Origin: Methanolinea mesophila
GTDB lineage: Archaea; Halobacteriota; Methanomicrobia; Methanomicrobiales; Methanospirillaceae
Direction of reading: 5' to 3'
Length of the DNA stretch: 64,000 bases
Assembly (NCBI RefSeq): GCF_017873855.1
Contig: NZ_JAGGKR010000001.1
Span: forward strand, 2,113,529 to 2,177,528
Made by a program: the position numbers and the translations under genes. Below, one piece after another: positions 50,872 to 60,391 of this stretch; positions within the stretch are counted from its first letter, which is position 1, and each line of letters opens with the position of its first letter. The notes beneath the pieces were generated by a model. The model did no database searches, was not told the origin of the DNA, and saw only the letters and a list, made by a program, of their open reading frames with translations.

Positions 50872-51708
50872 TCAGGAGGCACTCACATCGATTTTCAGAT
50901 GGTAGGTCTGGTCGCCGGGCAACACTCCCTCCCAGGGCCGGATGTATGCCGCCGAGAACTCCTGTGTCCCGGGTGTCAAGGCCCGGAGAATCCACCAGTG
51001 CGTTCCCCCGACACCCACCATGCCCGAGGCATGCGCATCCTCCTCATACGTTTCGTTCACCAGTTCCAGGCCCGGAGATATCGTTGCGTTCCAGGAATAC
51101 CCGGTGGTCGGGTTCTCCGCAAGGGAGACCGCGAACATGGAGCCCTGGATCTCCTTCACCGTAGTACCGTTGTCCGCCTCCGTGTAGGTCACCAGTTTCT
51201 TCCCCGGAGGAGTCTGGACCTCGCCGGCGATAATGGTGAGGGTCTGGTCTGACGGCGTCACCCCTTCCCAGGGCCGCATGTACACTGCAGAGAACTGCCC
51301 GGTCCCCGGTTCCGGCATTTCGACTACCCAGTAACGGGTCCCCCCCGCACCGGCGAGACCCGCGGTCTCCGGATTCCGGGTATATCCTTCCGCGGTATTG
51401 AGCAGTCCGGCGTTGAAGGTGGCGTTCCAGGAATAACCTGTAGTCGGATTTTCCCCAAGCGCAATCGCGATCCGCTCCCCGGGAGAGACGGTTATGGTCC
51501 GCCCGTTGTCACTTTCGTTATAGAGGGGAAGCCCTGTCCAGGGGACCTGGACGGGGGTTTCCGCGGGCACAGGGGTGGTGGTTGTCGGGGAAGGCGTCGG
51601 AGGCCCGCCGGGTGACATGGTGCAGCCGGCAACCACCAGGGCCAGGGCGAGCATCCCTGCAAGCAGGAGGGCCCAGGGCGTCTTTTTTCTTACCGTTGCA
51701 GTATACAT
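50872..51708 (-). CDS. Lipoprotein with two chagasin (I42) cysteine-protease inhibitor domains
   Basis: A 278-residue exported protein. A lipobox (VVAGC, Cys about residue 29) and a Pro/Thr linker lead to two tandem chagasin-type domains. Both have the inhibitory loops: NPTTGYSW twice, GAGGTRYW and GVGGTHWW, and YMRPWEG and YIRPWEG. These three loops fill the active site of papain-like proteases. Anchored outside the cell it would protect surface proteins from such enzymes. A paralog lies upstream at 52104-52946 on the same strand. The 395-bp spacer between them holds this gene's promoter and no further gene. Confidence 0.92.
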   Translation of the reverse strand: MYTATVRKKTPWALLLAGMLALALVVAGCTMSPGGPPTPSPTTTTPVPAETPVQVPWTGLPLYNESDNGRTITVSPGERIAIALGENPTTGYSWNATFNAGLLNTAEGYTRNPETAGLAGAGGTRYWVVEMPEPGTGQFSAVYMRPWEGVTPSDQTLTIIAGEVQTPPGKKLVTYTEADNGTTVKEIQGSMFAVSLAENPTTGYSWNATISPGLELVNETYEEDAHASGMVGVGGTHWWILRALTPGTQEFSAAYIRPWEGVLPGDQTYHLKIDVSAS

Positions 51709-52103
51709 GATCTACACTACACACACAGACGAGAAAAAAATGCCTTTGAGTGGAAATTTTTTCGCAGTGTTCGCAGTGACCGATATGACCGGATGCCTTG
51801 GCTTAGGAATCGTGGAACACACCCGTAATTTCATGGAGTGTGCCCTGAGGTGTCGCGGGATATTGCGATGGGCGACGGTCCCCCGGGTAAATGACCGTCT
51901 TTTTCTCATGTCCTGGCGATAACAGGGAATTATAATTCACGGATCATGGGACTTCCACCACTATCCCGTAACAGGCACACGGTACATGGTGAAGTGTGAT
52001 CTTTCCGGCGACCCATCCCTGGAGTCCGGGCAGAAATCGTTGATCAAATTCCATTGCCGGTGGATTTGGAAAAAAGTGGAAAAGAGTCCCTGGGCTTATC
52101 CGA

Positions 52104-52946
52104 TCAGCCCTCTTTCACAAAGATGCTCAACCGGTAGGTCTCCGCCGGCGGGCCGCTCTCGAACGACCTGGCGTAGTAGGCGTTGAAGGTCTGGCCGCCC
52201 ATGGATATGGCCTGCACGATCCATGTGTGGGTGCCTCCGACCCCGGTCATCCCGGGAGCTGAGGTGTCCGGTGTGTAACTTTCATTGACCAGTTTCAGCC
52301 CGGAGGTCAGGGTCACGTTCCACTGATATCCCGTGGTGGGATTCTCGGGCAGTTCCACCGCGAAGAGGGATTCGTCAATAAGTTCCTTTGTAGTGTTGTT
52401 ATCGGCCTCCGTATAGGTGGCGACCACCTGGTCCTGGGGCGGGAGGACCTGCTCGACCAGCACGTTCAACGTGAAGGTCTCGGCGGGGGGCACGGTCTCG
52501 AACGGTCGTGCGTACATCGCCGTGAAAGACTGGGGCCCCATCTCGTTGACGCCTTTTATGACCCAGTAGTGGATGCCTCCTGCACCTGCCATGCCCGGAG
52601 CCGGGTTCTGCACGAAATCTTCCGTGACCAGCTGGAGACCCTGGGTGAGCGTTGCATTCCAGATGTAGCCGGTGCTCGGGTTCTCGTTTAAGGCAACGAC
52701 GAAAGTTTTTCCCGGCTTGACCGCGACGGTGGCGCCGTTGGAGCTTTCATTATACAAGGGGAGCCCCTCCCAGGGGGCCTGGGTCGGGGATACGGTGATT
52801 GTTGCCGTCGGTGTGGATGTCGCGGTGGAAGTCGGGGGGCCGCCGGGGGTCTGGGTGCAGCCGGCAGCCGCGAGCATGAAGACAAGGACGCCTGCGATCG
52901 CAAGGCTTCCGCAGAGCTTCAGATACGTGCGTCTATCAGGTTTCAT
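52104..52946 (-). CDS. Second lipoprotein with two chagasin (I42) domains
   Basis: A 280-residue paralog of the gene at 50872-51708 with the same plan: a lipobox (AAAGC), a Thr/Pro linker, then two I42 domains with NPSTGYIW and NPTTGYQW, GAGGIHYW and GVGGTHTW, YARPFET and YARSFES. In the second domain the third loop is RSF instead of RPW/RPF, so its affinity may be weaker. N-terminal twin basic residues (RRTYLK) precede the hydrophobic core. It probably arose by duplication and then diverged. An A-run (minus-strand T-run) 30 bp past its stop may terminate transcription. Confidence 0.92.
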   Translation of the reverse strand: MKPDRRTYLKLCGSLAIAGVLVFMLAAAGCTQTPGGPPTSTATSTPTATITVSPTQAPWEGLPLYNESSNGATVAVKPGKTFVVALNENPSTGYIWNATLTQGLQLVTEDFVQNPAPGMAGAGGIHYWVIKGVNEMGPQSFTAMYARPFETVPPAETFTLNVLVEQVLPPQDQVVATYTEADNNTTKELIDESLFAVELPENPTTGYQWNVTLTSGLKLVNESYTPDTSAPGMTGVGGTHTWIVQAISMGGQTFNAYYARSFESGPPAETYRLSIFVKEG

Positions 52947-53097
52947 GGATCAAGATAGAAATACCGATTGATAAAGCTGACCGTCAGTATCCCGGGTGAC
53001 CGGTAGAGAGATTCCCTCGTTTTACGGCGGGTGCCCTGAGGGAATCCCGGGTTGAAAACCGACCTGTCACCCTGGATATCCGTGACTCCGGTGAAGT

Positions 53098-53331
53098 TTA
53101 TTCAGGGAACTTTACGGCAGACTCTTCGGAACGGTTCCCGTGTCGCCTCCGGATTTCCCGTGTCCCGGGGTCGCAGAGATATTTTTGCGGATATTGCAGG
53201 AGGTGGAGTGCGTTGATCTTCATCCCCACCAGCTCGCCGAACCCGAAGAGCACCTCCTTCACCCCCGAGGGGGTCTCGACCCGGAGGAGAATTCCATTTT
53301 TCACCCGCTCGGCCCCTGCGATTCCGTCCAT
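53098..53331 (-). CDS. Small hypothetical protein
   Basis: A 77-residue frame beginning MDGIAGAERVKNGILLRVET and continuing with EVLFGFGELVGMKINALHLL. The composition, GC-rich third positions and hydrophobic spacing look coding. It lies 70 bp behind the stop of the PEGA protein gene on the same strand. No family, no ribosome-binding site and no obvious anchor. A GTG at codon 10 is an alternative start. It may be a regulatory peptide or a real small cytoplasmic protein. Confidence 0.5.
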   Translation of the reverse strand: MDGIAGAERVKNGILLRVETPSGVKEVLFGFGELVGMKINALHLLQYPQKYLCDPGTREIRRRHGNRSEESAVKFPE

Positions 53332-53400
53332 GGGTGGAATTTGGAAAGGCAGCTCAAAATGATTTGGGCGCCTTCCCCGGGTCGCCGGAAATAATCCCCA

Positions 53401-54204
53401 TCAGGGGTCGTCTCTGTGAGTTCCCTCCCGGAACACCATGAGAGCCAGTGCTCCTCCCAGCGCTCCCGCAATCGCTGCAAGGGACAGCGGGGCAGGAGTG
53501 GGGGAGGTTGCCGCGGCCGAAGTGGGAGGCGAGGTCTCCGGAGAGGCGGAAACAGTCGGAGTCGGCTGCAGGGAGACCGGGACGAGCGCGACATTCACCG
53601 AAGTGGTCTCCCCCGCGACGACGGTCACCGTACTGGTGGAGTTCGCGTAGCCTGTAAAGCTTAGTACCACGAGGTGCTGACCTTCGGGGACCCCGGTCAG
53701 TTCGACCGGGGAAGTCCCCTGGAGAACGCCGTCCACCACGACCCCGGCACCGGCGGGGACAGACTCCACGACCAGGGTTCCGGTGGGCGGGACTTCGATC
53801 GTCGGGAGGGTCAGGGTGATGCTTATGCTGGAATAGACCGCCCTGGAAAGGTCATTTCTCCCCACGGGGGTGGTAGAGACGTAGACGGTATATGAACCCG
53901 CATCAAGGGTTCCTCCCGTGCTCCCGGTATACCAGGTATACTGCCACTGGCCGTTCGAGACAGGAGCCTGGGTGAATGTTGAGGGAACACCGGTGACGAC
54001 CTCGGCGGTGATATCGTCGAGACGGACGCCGTTCGAGGGCAGGTTCGGGCCGGTGAGGAAGAGATAGACCGTATCGGCCACGGGAGCGGCCCCGGAGAGC
54101 GGAACCGGGTCCCCAAGCGGCACCGTGATCCCGAAAACCCCTGGAACGAGAGCGATGAGAACCAGGATCGCGGAGAGTGCGAGAAATGCATGTGTGCGGA
54201 TCAT
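53401..54204 (-). CDS. Secreted PEGA-domain protein with C-terminal anchor
   Basis: A 267-residue exported protein. The signal peptide covers about residues 1-24 (ALSAILVLIALVPGVFG). An N-terminal beta domain of about 115 residues (GPNLPSNGVRLDDI, WQYTWYTGSTGGTLDAGSYT) resembles domains in archaeal surface proteins. A PEGA domain follows (GTLVVESVPAGAGVVVDG, LVVLSFTGYANSTSTVTV). Then comes a Ser/Thr/Pro stalk and a C-terminal membrane helix LAAIAGALGGALALMVF with basic tail. It is anchored in the cell membrane and faces outward. Confidence 0.85.
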   Translation of the reverse strand: MIRTHAFLALSAILVLIALVPGVFGITVPLGDPVPLSGAAPVADTVYLFLTGPNLPSNGVRLDDITAEVVTGVPSTFTQAPVSNGQWQYTWYTGSTGGTLDAGSYTVYVSTTPVGRNDLSRAVYSSISITLTLPTIEVPPTGTLVVESVPAGAGVVVDGVLQGTSPVELTGVPEGQHLVVLSFTGYANSTSTVTVVAGETTSVNVALVPVSLQPTPTVSASPETSPPTSAAATSPTPAPLSLAAIAGALGGALALMVFREGTHRDDP

Positions 54205-54360
54205 GATGGATCCATGCGGCCCGGAATAAATAATAGTACCTGTGTGCTCCGGGATTGACCCGATACTTCGTGCGGACAGGGCAGATTTTCCGGAGGAGGT
54301 ACCTTCGGGAACGAAATTATATAAATTTTTTTATACGAGCGGACATTTGTTCGGACCTCC

Positions 54361-54459
54361 ATGACCTCGCCACCGGAATTACGGAAAAATGTCTCGTATG
54401 AGAGCGTTTTGACCGATAATTTCATGTGCATAGAACATATCAACCGGATCATCAGGTGA
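54361..54459 (+). CDS. Possible 32-codon leader ORF of the radical SAM gene
   Basis: ATG at 54361, TGA at 54457-54459. The peptide starts MTSPPELRKNVSYESVLTDN and ends NRIIR. It begins about 36 bp after the TATA-like ATTATATAAAT (54316-54326), so it would be the first ORF of the transcript. Its last codons and stop contain AGGTGA, the ribosome-binding site of the following GTG-started gene, suggesting coupling. There is no family match and it may be chance. Confidence 0.35.
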   Translation: MTSPPELRKNVSYESVLTDNFMCIEHINRIIR

Positions 54460-54469
54460 ATAAAAAATC

Positions 54470-56005
54470 GTGAAATCTCCTGCCATCGTCCTCACCACGG
54501 ATGAGACCATGATGAGCAGGTACCGGGGGGGAATATTCGTCGGTTTTGCCACCTGTATCCCGCAGGGAGTTATACCGGACTGGATTTTTTTCCATGCGGT
54601 GGCCCCCCCGGTGCCGCGAAAGAACGGGAGGGCGATATTTGCCGACCAGGGGACCAGGATGATCGAGGCGGCACTGCTCGAATCCGGATTTGGAGAAGAC
54701 GAGGTGGCAGTGGTGCATCCGCGGGATCTCCCGAAGATGGTGGGCGAAAATACCGGTATTGTGTCGGTAAGCGGCCACGACCTCCTGGGAATCAACCCCC
54801 CCACGTCGACGTTTGCCGACCTGCTCCGCACAGGACCGCCCTATAACCGGGTCATGTTCCTGGAACTCATGAGGAACCCGGTGTTGAGGAACGTGACCAC
54901 CGTGGTCGGAGGGAAATCCGCGTGGCAGGTCGCCGAAGAGGGAGTGATGGATCGGCTGGGGATTGACCATGTCCACCTCGGCGAAGGAGAGGTCTCGGTA
55001 CCGAAAGCGTTCTCCGCAATTCTGGCCGGGGAGGAGGTCCCGAGGGTCATCCATGGAGAGGAAGTCCCCCTGGAGAAGATCCCCGTCCTGAAAGGGGCGA
55101 CAATCCACGGGCTGGCCGAGATCTCGCGGGGATGCAACCGCGGCTGCAAGTTCTGCACTCCGGGAATGCAGAAGATCCGTCATAAGCCGATCGACCAGAT
55201 CGCCGCGGATGTCAGGCTCAACGCGGCGGGAGGTAACTCGTGCGCCATCCTTCATGCCGAGGATGTGCTGGCCTACGGTTCGAAAAAGATCGAACCGGAG
55301 CCTGAAAAGGTGGCCGCCCTCTTCACCCGTGTCGCAGGAATAGAGGGCGTGAAGGGAATCGGGCTCTCACACCTGGCACTGGCCACGGCCTATCATAATC
55401 CGGCCCTGATCGAGACCATCGCGGATATTATCTACACGCTCCCGAACCAGAACTTCATCGGGGTGCAGACGGGCATCGAGACGGGGAGCCCGAGGATCAT
55501 GGAGATGTACATGAAGAGTAAATGTGCTCCGTCCTCTCCGGGAGACTGGCCCGATATCGTAAAGAGCAGCCTCGGACTTCTGAATGATCACGACATTATC
55601 CCGGCGTGCACCCTTATAGCTGGGCTCCCGGGAGAGGAAGAGGAAGACGTGATCCTGACCATCGAGATGATGGAGGATATCCGCGACACCAGGTCCCTGG
55701 TGGTGCCGCTCAACTTCGTATCCATGGACCCCGCGGCCCTTTCGGATAAGGACTCGTTCACCGCAGAAAAAATGACGCCCTCGCACTGGGAACTCCTCGG
55801 CGTATGCATAGACCATGACATGCGCATGGTCAGGAGGATGAACCGGTACATCGTTGAAGGAAATATGGTGCTGACCGCGATAGCCCGCCTCGCGATGAGG
55901 TACATGGTCAGGGGTGCCGAGAAATACTCCCGCGAGATGAAGCAGGGTCAGCCGCCGGCGGGGTGGGATATCACGGCCAGGAATTACCTGGTCCCCGAGT
56001 TCTGA
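54470..56005 (+). CDS. Radical SAM protein, B12-binding-type N-terminal domain (COG1032-like)
   Basis: A 511-residue enzyme. Residues 1-180 form an N-terminal domain with LTTDETMMSRYRGG-like motif and NTGIVSVSGHDLLGINPPTS, similar to the B12-like domain of this radical SAM group. The cluster motif is CNRGCKFC (CX3CX2C) near residues 221-228 with GIETGSPRIMEMY and IAGLPGEEEEDV downstream. It probably catalyses a methyl transfer or related radical reaction; the substrate is unknown. A GTG at 54470 is chosen because AGGTGA lies 10 bases upstream. It is preceded by a TATA box and possibly a leader ORF. Confidence 0.85.
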   Translation: MKSPAIVLTTDETMMSRYRGGIFVGFATCIPQGVIPDWIFFHAVAPPVPRKNGRAIFADQGTRMIEAALLESGFGEDEVAVVHPRDLPKMVGENTGIVSVSGHDLLGINPPTSTFADLLRTGPPYNRVMFLELMRNPVLRNVTTVVGGKSAWQVAEEGVMDRLGIDHVHLGEGEVSVPKAFSAILAGEEVPRVIHGEEVPLEKIPVLKGATIHGLAEISRGCNRGCKFCTPGMQKIRHKPIDQIAADVRLNAAGGNSCAILHAEDVLAYGSKKIEPEPEKVAALFTRVAGIEGVKGIGLSHLALATAYHNPALIETIADIIYTLPNQNFIGVQTGIETGSPRIMEMYMKSKCAPSSPGDWPDIVKSSLGLLNDHDIIPACTLIAGLPGEEEEDVILTIEMMEDIRDTRSLVVPLNFVSMDPAALSDKDSFTAEKMTPSHWELLGVCIDHDMRMVRRMNRYIVEGNMVLTAIARLAMRYMVRGAEKYSREMKQGQPPAGWDITARNYLVPEF

Positions 56006-56216
56006 TGCACGGACCACGGAGCGTGAAAACCAGGCATATTCCGGGGATCCGGGGATATGGCTCATATTTTTCATGGTGCCGCATCCCTGCATACGTCCTT
56101 TTAGGAAAAAATTATTCAGGGTTACAATGAGGGTATATTCGGGATACCCCGGATATCCGGATCGGCAGCAGGAATGCCGGGAATAGCGCGAAGGGTCTAT
56201 AGTGAAGCTGCACCGC

Positions 56217-57095
56217 TTACAGACCCGCCTGTTCGCACGCACTCTTTTTTGCATCCGACCAGAGTTGCCTGTTCGGCGTCCCGGAGCGTGACGGACCGGT
56301 CTTCCTGCCGGTGCCCTTGAAGAACGTGTAACAGAACGTCCCGTCCGGTTCCATGGTCCTGTAGAGGTCGGATATTCCTTTTTCCCAGGTTTTTTCATCG
56401 ATAAGCCCGAGGGCACGTGCCTCTGTCTCCACTCCCTCCACCATGGCGGTGAACGTGTTTTTGGTAAATCCTTCCACCAGGGCGGGCCTGCTTTCGTCGA
56501 CGTAGACCATCCGGGGCGAGACCCTGACCGACCGGGCCCCCGCCTCGTTCATCAGGTGCCAGAGTTCCCTGCCTATGAGTGCGTTCCCTCCCGCTCTCCG
56601 CTGGACCTCCACAAGGCACTGGATTGCTTTCGTTGCCTCGTCGCTCCGGGGATAGAAGAAGGCCGATCCGTGGTCTCCCTCGATGACGGTGATCGTCCCC
56701 CCCGGCCTAAGCACGCGTAAAAGTCCCTCCAGGGCCCGTACAGGGTCGGGAAGATGTTCCAGGAGAAAGCAGACGAATACATGGTCGAACGCCCCGGGTG
56801 CGAACGGGAGATGGTATACATCGCCGGTCCGGAACGAGATGTTGGTGTATCCTTCACGGGCGGCCCGGTCCCTGGCTCTCCCGACGGAGTCCGGGGATAT
56901 ATCGATCGAGGTGATAAGGGCTTCCGGGCTGTTCCTGGCGAGGATGACCGACTGGGCACCGACCCCGCATCCTGCCTCGAGGACCGTGCTCCCCGGGGGA
57001 TACCGGGTATCGTGATGCAGCAGGTCTTCGAGGGTTGCGGCCTGGTCGCCGAGCCGCATGGACTCGCGGTCGGAGCGGCCGTGCACGTACGGCAT
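56217..57095 (-). CDS. SAM-dependent methyltransferase (class I)
   Basis: A class I methyltransferase. Motif I is VLEAGCGVGAQSV, followed by SIDISPDSV, SFRTGDVYHLPF, DHVFVCFLLEHLPDP and RVLRPGGTITVIEGDHG, all in order. The family resembles menaquinone/ubiquinone-type small-molecule methyltransferases. The ATG at 57095 (MPYVHGRSDRESMR) is chosen because residues upstream, up to 57287, look non-family; no clear ribosome-binding site is seen at either. The C-terminal 100 residues probably cap the substrate site. Substrate unknown. It is a single gene next to the metallophosphoesterase. Confidence 0.85.
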   Translation of the reverse strand: MPYVHGRSDRESMRLGDQAATLEDLLHHDTRYPPGSTVLEAGCGVGAQSVILARNSPEALITSIDISPDSVGRARDRAAREGYTNISFRTGDVYHLPFAPGAFDHVFVCFLLEHLPDPVRALEGLLRVLRPGGTITVIEGDHGSAFFYPRSDEATKAIQCLVEVQRRAGGNALIGRELWHLMNEAGARSVRVSPRMVYVDESRPALVEGFTKNTFTAMVEGVETEARALGLIDEKTWEKGISDLYRTMEPDGTFCYTFFKGTGRKTGPSRSGTPNRQLWSDAKKSACEQAGL

Positions 57096-57349
57096 GTCTG
57101 CAGGAGGTCTGTAGTCGGTCAATCCGGATTCTCCGCGGGAGAGTATCGAACTCTTCGCACAAAAAACACATGGATCGACCGTGTTGAGGACGGGACCGGG
57201 AAGCATCGGGTTTCCGGGAACCTGATCCCGCACTTTCCCGGGGATTGCCCCCCGCGTCATAAGGAAGGATTCGCGGACCCTGTCCACGGGGCCACGGTCA
57301 CGGCGGAGCCCGGCCCGTCCCTGAGTCCAGGAGAAGCGGATCGGATAGT

Positions 57350-58246
57350 TCAGGGATTGATAACCACGATCTCGGGAGTGGCGAACAGGCGGAGCTCCAC
57401 CTCAAGGTTCGAGGTTCCCACCCCCCTTGTGATATAGGTCCTGGTGCTGTCGTCGGTGACCAGTCCGGAGAGCCTTACCAGGCCGTCAGAGGCGAGCCCG
57501 TCCACTCCCGGGGGAATGAACTGGCCACCGTGGGTGTGACCGGCAAGGATGAGATCCGCGTCCCAGTCGGCCCGGCACTCAGGCTCGTGGATCATATAGA
57601 TCACGAAACCGTCGCCTTCGGGGTGTGAGGGGGGGTCCGCCATCCCCGCCCATCCGTCGTCGACTCCCACGATGCAGAGCGTTTTCCCGTCGATTTCCAT
57701 CTCGGTATATTCGTTCCGGAGCACGTGGACGTCGTTTTCTTCAAGCACCGCGGTGAGGGTGTCCGCATACGCGTATCCCTCGGGATCCTCGTCCTTCATG
57801 CAGCCGAGGTCGTAGTGGTCAGGGTCAAGGTCGGCGCCACGGAGTGCGAGTGTCTTTTGGATTGCGCCGGTTCCCGAATCACCTGATTTATAGTCGTGAT
57901 TGCCCAGCACCGCGTAGACCGGGGCATCGACCTCTTTCCATACTTCCTGGAGCGCGAGGTCCTCTCCCTCGCCGTACACGAAGTCGCCCCCGATAAGCAC
58001 CACCGACGGGTGGAGCTCATTGATGGCGGCGATGACCTCGCGGATATGGTCCATATTGGCATCGCGAAGGTGCGGGTCGGCGATGAACACGATCCCGTGC
58101 GGGGCATCGGGAATGGTAAGCACGGTGATCTCGGTCGACGAACCCTGTTCGTACATGACCCCCACCGAGACCGGGATCAACGCCATGATGAAGATCGCGG
58201 CGAAATACCGGTTGAATGTCATCCGGGGGAGATGTGGTTTCTTCAA
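57350..58246 (-). CDS. Membrane-anchored metallophosphoesterase
   Basis: A 298-residue calcineurin-like phosphoesterase. An N-terminal membrane helix (about residues 13-31) anchors it. Metal-binding motifs are IADPHLRDAN, IGGDFVYGEGED, LGNHDYKSG, MIHEPE and LAGHTHGGQF in the expected order. Its layout is like YkuE/YaeI, which act on lipid or nucleotide phosphoesters at the membrane. The substrate is not known. The start ATG at 58246 follows GAAGAAACC-type purines. It lies in tandem with the methyltransferase but the 250-bp gap argues against strict coupling. Confidence 0.88.
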   Translation of the reverse strand: MKKPHLPRMTFNRYFAAIFIMALIPVSVGVMYEQGSSTEITVLTIPDAPHGIVFIADPHLRDANMDHIREVIAAINELHPSVVLIGGDFVYGEGEDLALQEVWKEVDAPVYAVLGNHDYKSGDSGTGAIQKTLALRGADLDPDHYDLGCMKDEDPEGYAYADTLTAVLEENDVHVLRNEYTEMEIDGKTLCIVGVDDGWAGMADPPSHPEGDGFVIYMIHEPECRADWDADLILAGHTHGGQFIPPGVDGLASDGLVRLSGLVTDDSTRTYITRGVGTSNLEVELRLFATPEIVVINP

Positions 58247-58416
58247 GAAGATCGAACAGTATCCTCCCTGGTGCTTAAAATTACCTCGTATTCCGGCAGC
58301 TGCGGGGTACCGCGTAATTGTGCCATGTATCCGGGAGTGACCCGGGGTTTCAGAGAAAGAATGAGAGTTTTTAGAGATCCGAAGTGCATTCGCCCGGGTG
58401 TCGGGATGACCAGGAG

Positions 58417-58544
58417 TTACCCGACGGGTTCTGTCACGGTGACCCTCTCATGCCCCATTCCGGCCACCGAGACCGTGCAGAGGATCGGGCCTTTGCATCG
58501 GTGACGCCTTCCGGGGTGATATTCAGCAGTTCCTCTCCATTCAT
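58417..58544 (-). pseudogene. Possible broken 42-codon gene with single-base deletion
   Basis: On the minus strand an ATG at 58544 with GGAGGGG eight bases upstream reads MNGEELLNITPEGVTDAK, then leaves frame. In the next frame the reading continues GPILCTVSVAGMGHERVTVT to a TAA at 58417. Adding one G near 58489 would give a continuous 42-residue protein. The two halves together look like one small protein of unknown type. Otherwise 58247-58622 holds no gene. Confidence 0.35.
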
Positions 58545-58622
58545 GGAAGACCCCTCCGGCCATTCATCCCCTCGTTTTTCACCCTTATGCGAAGCTATGT
58601 CAAAATGCCGGGAGGAACGGGA

Positions 58623-59560
58623 TCACGTAATACTCCCCATGAACAGCGAAAGGGCGATTCCTGTTATCAGCGCGACAAGGGCGTCCGTTGCGAAATAGTT
58701 CAGGGATAAGAGCTGGTCGATGGGAATCCCTCCCCAAAAATACCCGAGGATGAGGGAGAGCATCCCGCCGATCAGCACCGCGGCCCCAAGGTGGCGGAGC
58801 CCCCGGTAATAGTCGCGGTAGGTCAGGCGGACGAAGATCAGGCTCGCCAGCATGAACCCGCCGAAGAAGATCAGCCCGGTCTCGATATTGGGAGCGTGGG
58901 TGGTCTTGCTCGAGAAGACTCCGAACTCGGCGATAATGATATAGGCGACCACCGCCCCGATCCTCTTGTCGTTTTTCAGGGCTCTGAGCGAGAGCTCGTC
59001 CTTTACCCTCGTCCCAAAACTCTCCTTCATACCGGTTTTCTCCCGGGGTGGGCCCGGCGGCACGGGGGGCGGAGGAACCGGCGGTTCTTTCCCGGCTACG
59101 GGTTCCTCCGCACCGGCTGTACCTGGCGCTGGCGGCTGTCCTGCCCCTTCATCAGCCGTGGTCTCTTCCGGGAGTTCCCCTCCCCGCCGGAAGACCCGTA
59201 TCGAGTGCAGCGCGACATAGAGGGCGATTGCAAACGCCGAAATTCCTATCACGAACCCTACGATCCCGAAGACCAGGGTGTCCGAGGTCCATCCCTCAAG
59301 CCTGATCTTTTCGAGCAGGACAATCAGGAACTGGGTAAAGGCAAGCCCTACCACGATGAGGAGGAAGATCTTTTTCAAGACCTTCACCAGCACGGTGGTC
59401 AGTTTCTGGATCACCCAGATAGCGATGTAAATCAGGATGAAAAAGATGAGGATCGCGAGGATGTCCCCCTGGAGGACCAGTTCCGGAAGGGAGAGAAAAT
59501 ACTGTATGATATTTTCCAGCGGGCCGGGAGCCTGGAAGATAGTCGCGGGTTCCACCATAA
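58623..59560 (-). CDS. Multi-helix membrane protein with Pro-rich linker
   Basis: A 312-residue membrane protein. The N-terminal half has three helices (about residues 28-50, 60-80, 92-118), then a charged/Pro-rich linker of about 60 residues (PVPPPPVPPGPPREK), then about four helices at the C terminus (YIIIAEFGVF, LIFFGGFMLASLIFV, GAAVLIGGMLSLILGYFWGG, ALVALITGIALSLFM). No family is recognised and no active-site motif is seen. The ATG at 59560 is chosen; a longer reading begins in low-complexity sequence. Divergent from the gene at 59883 across a 322-bp spacer with no other gene. Confidence 0.7.
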
Positions 59561-59882
59561 GGACGCCTGTTGGTAGAATTATGCTCAAAGGCCAAAGTCG
59601 TTTGCGTAGTGTCCGGGGGGGCCTTGCCACCCCCCGAAATGATCTGCCGGGACTCCGTCGCACCGTTACCGCTGAGTGCTGACCGGGACGAACAGCTCTT
59701 ACGTCAGGTCTTACGCCATGGGACGGGTCGCTCACCTCACCCCCGCATCAGGTCCGGGCAGCAGGTCGACCCGATGCGTCTGCTGGCCGTATCGGTGGTG
59801 AAATGTGAGGAGAAGCAACGGCAGTGGGCCGATACGGGGGCGGGATTCATCATCTCCCGTGCAGACCTCCTGTACCAGAACC

Positions 59883-60200
59883 ATGACGTCCCGCCGACGC
59901 CTCTTCATCGCGGCCCTGATCGCCGGGGGCATGTTCCGGCTGGGAATTCCCGGCATCGCCGACCTGGTCTCGTACGCATGGGCCCGTGCCGAGCCGGTAT
60001 CCCGGAGCCTCCTCCCCGGCCAGGAGGGACTGATCGCCCTGGCAGGCATCGGGATCCTCGCATTCGTTGGGTATCTCAACTACGATATCTTCTTCAAAGG
60101 GGCAAAAAAAGGGAAGAGGGGGTTTTTACTGGTAATCTATGGGTTTCTTGCCGGTTTTTTCCTGGCTTCCGCAGGCATTGCCCTGGCAGGTCTGGGCTGA
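59883..60200 (+). CDS. Small three-helix membrane protein
   Basis: A 105-residue protein starting MTSRRRLFIAALIAGGMFRL. Three hydrophobic segments are seen (about residues 6-24, 50-67 and 78-100), with basic loops (FKGAKKGKRG). The ATG at 59883 is chosen over an in-frame start 26 codons earlier, which would add non-hydrophobic sequence with cysteines. No family is recognised; function unknown. It is convergent with the gene at 60392. Confidence 0.6.
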   Translation: MTSRRRLFIAALIAGGMFRLGIPGIADLVSYAWARAEPVSRSLLPGQEGLIALAGIGILAFVGYLNYDIFFKGAKKGKRGFLLVIYGFLAGFFLASAGIALAGLG

Positions 60201-60391
60201 CCTTCTCAGGCCTGCCTGCGTGGAGCCGTGATTCCGACCGACCGGGCGGACCCAGACCCCGGCGGACACATTCGTTTCCGGGGACCGCTTTTCCCGGGGA
60301 ATGACGCCGTTCTGCCCTCACGGATCTTCAATTCAGGATTCAATGGGAAGTCTTCCATCCGGAACCATCCGGAAGATTCCGATACACGGCC

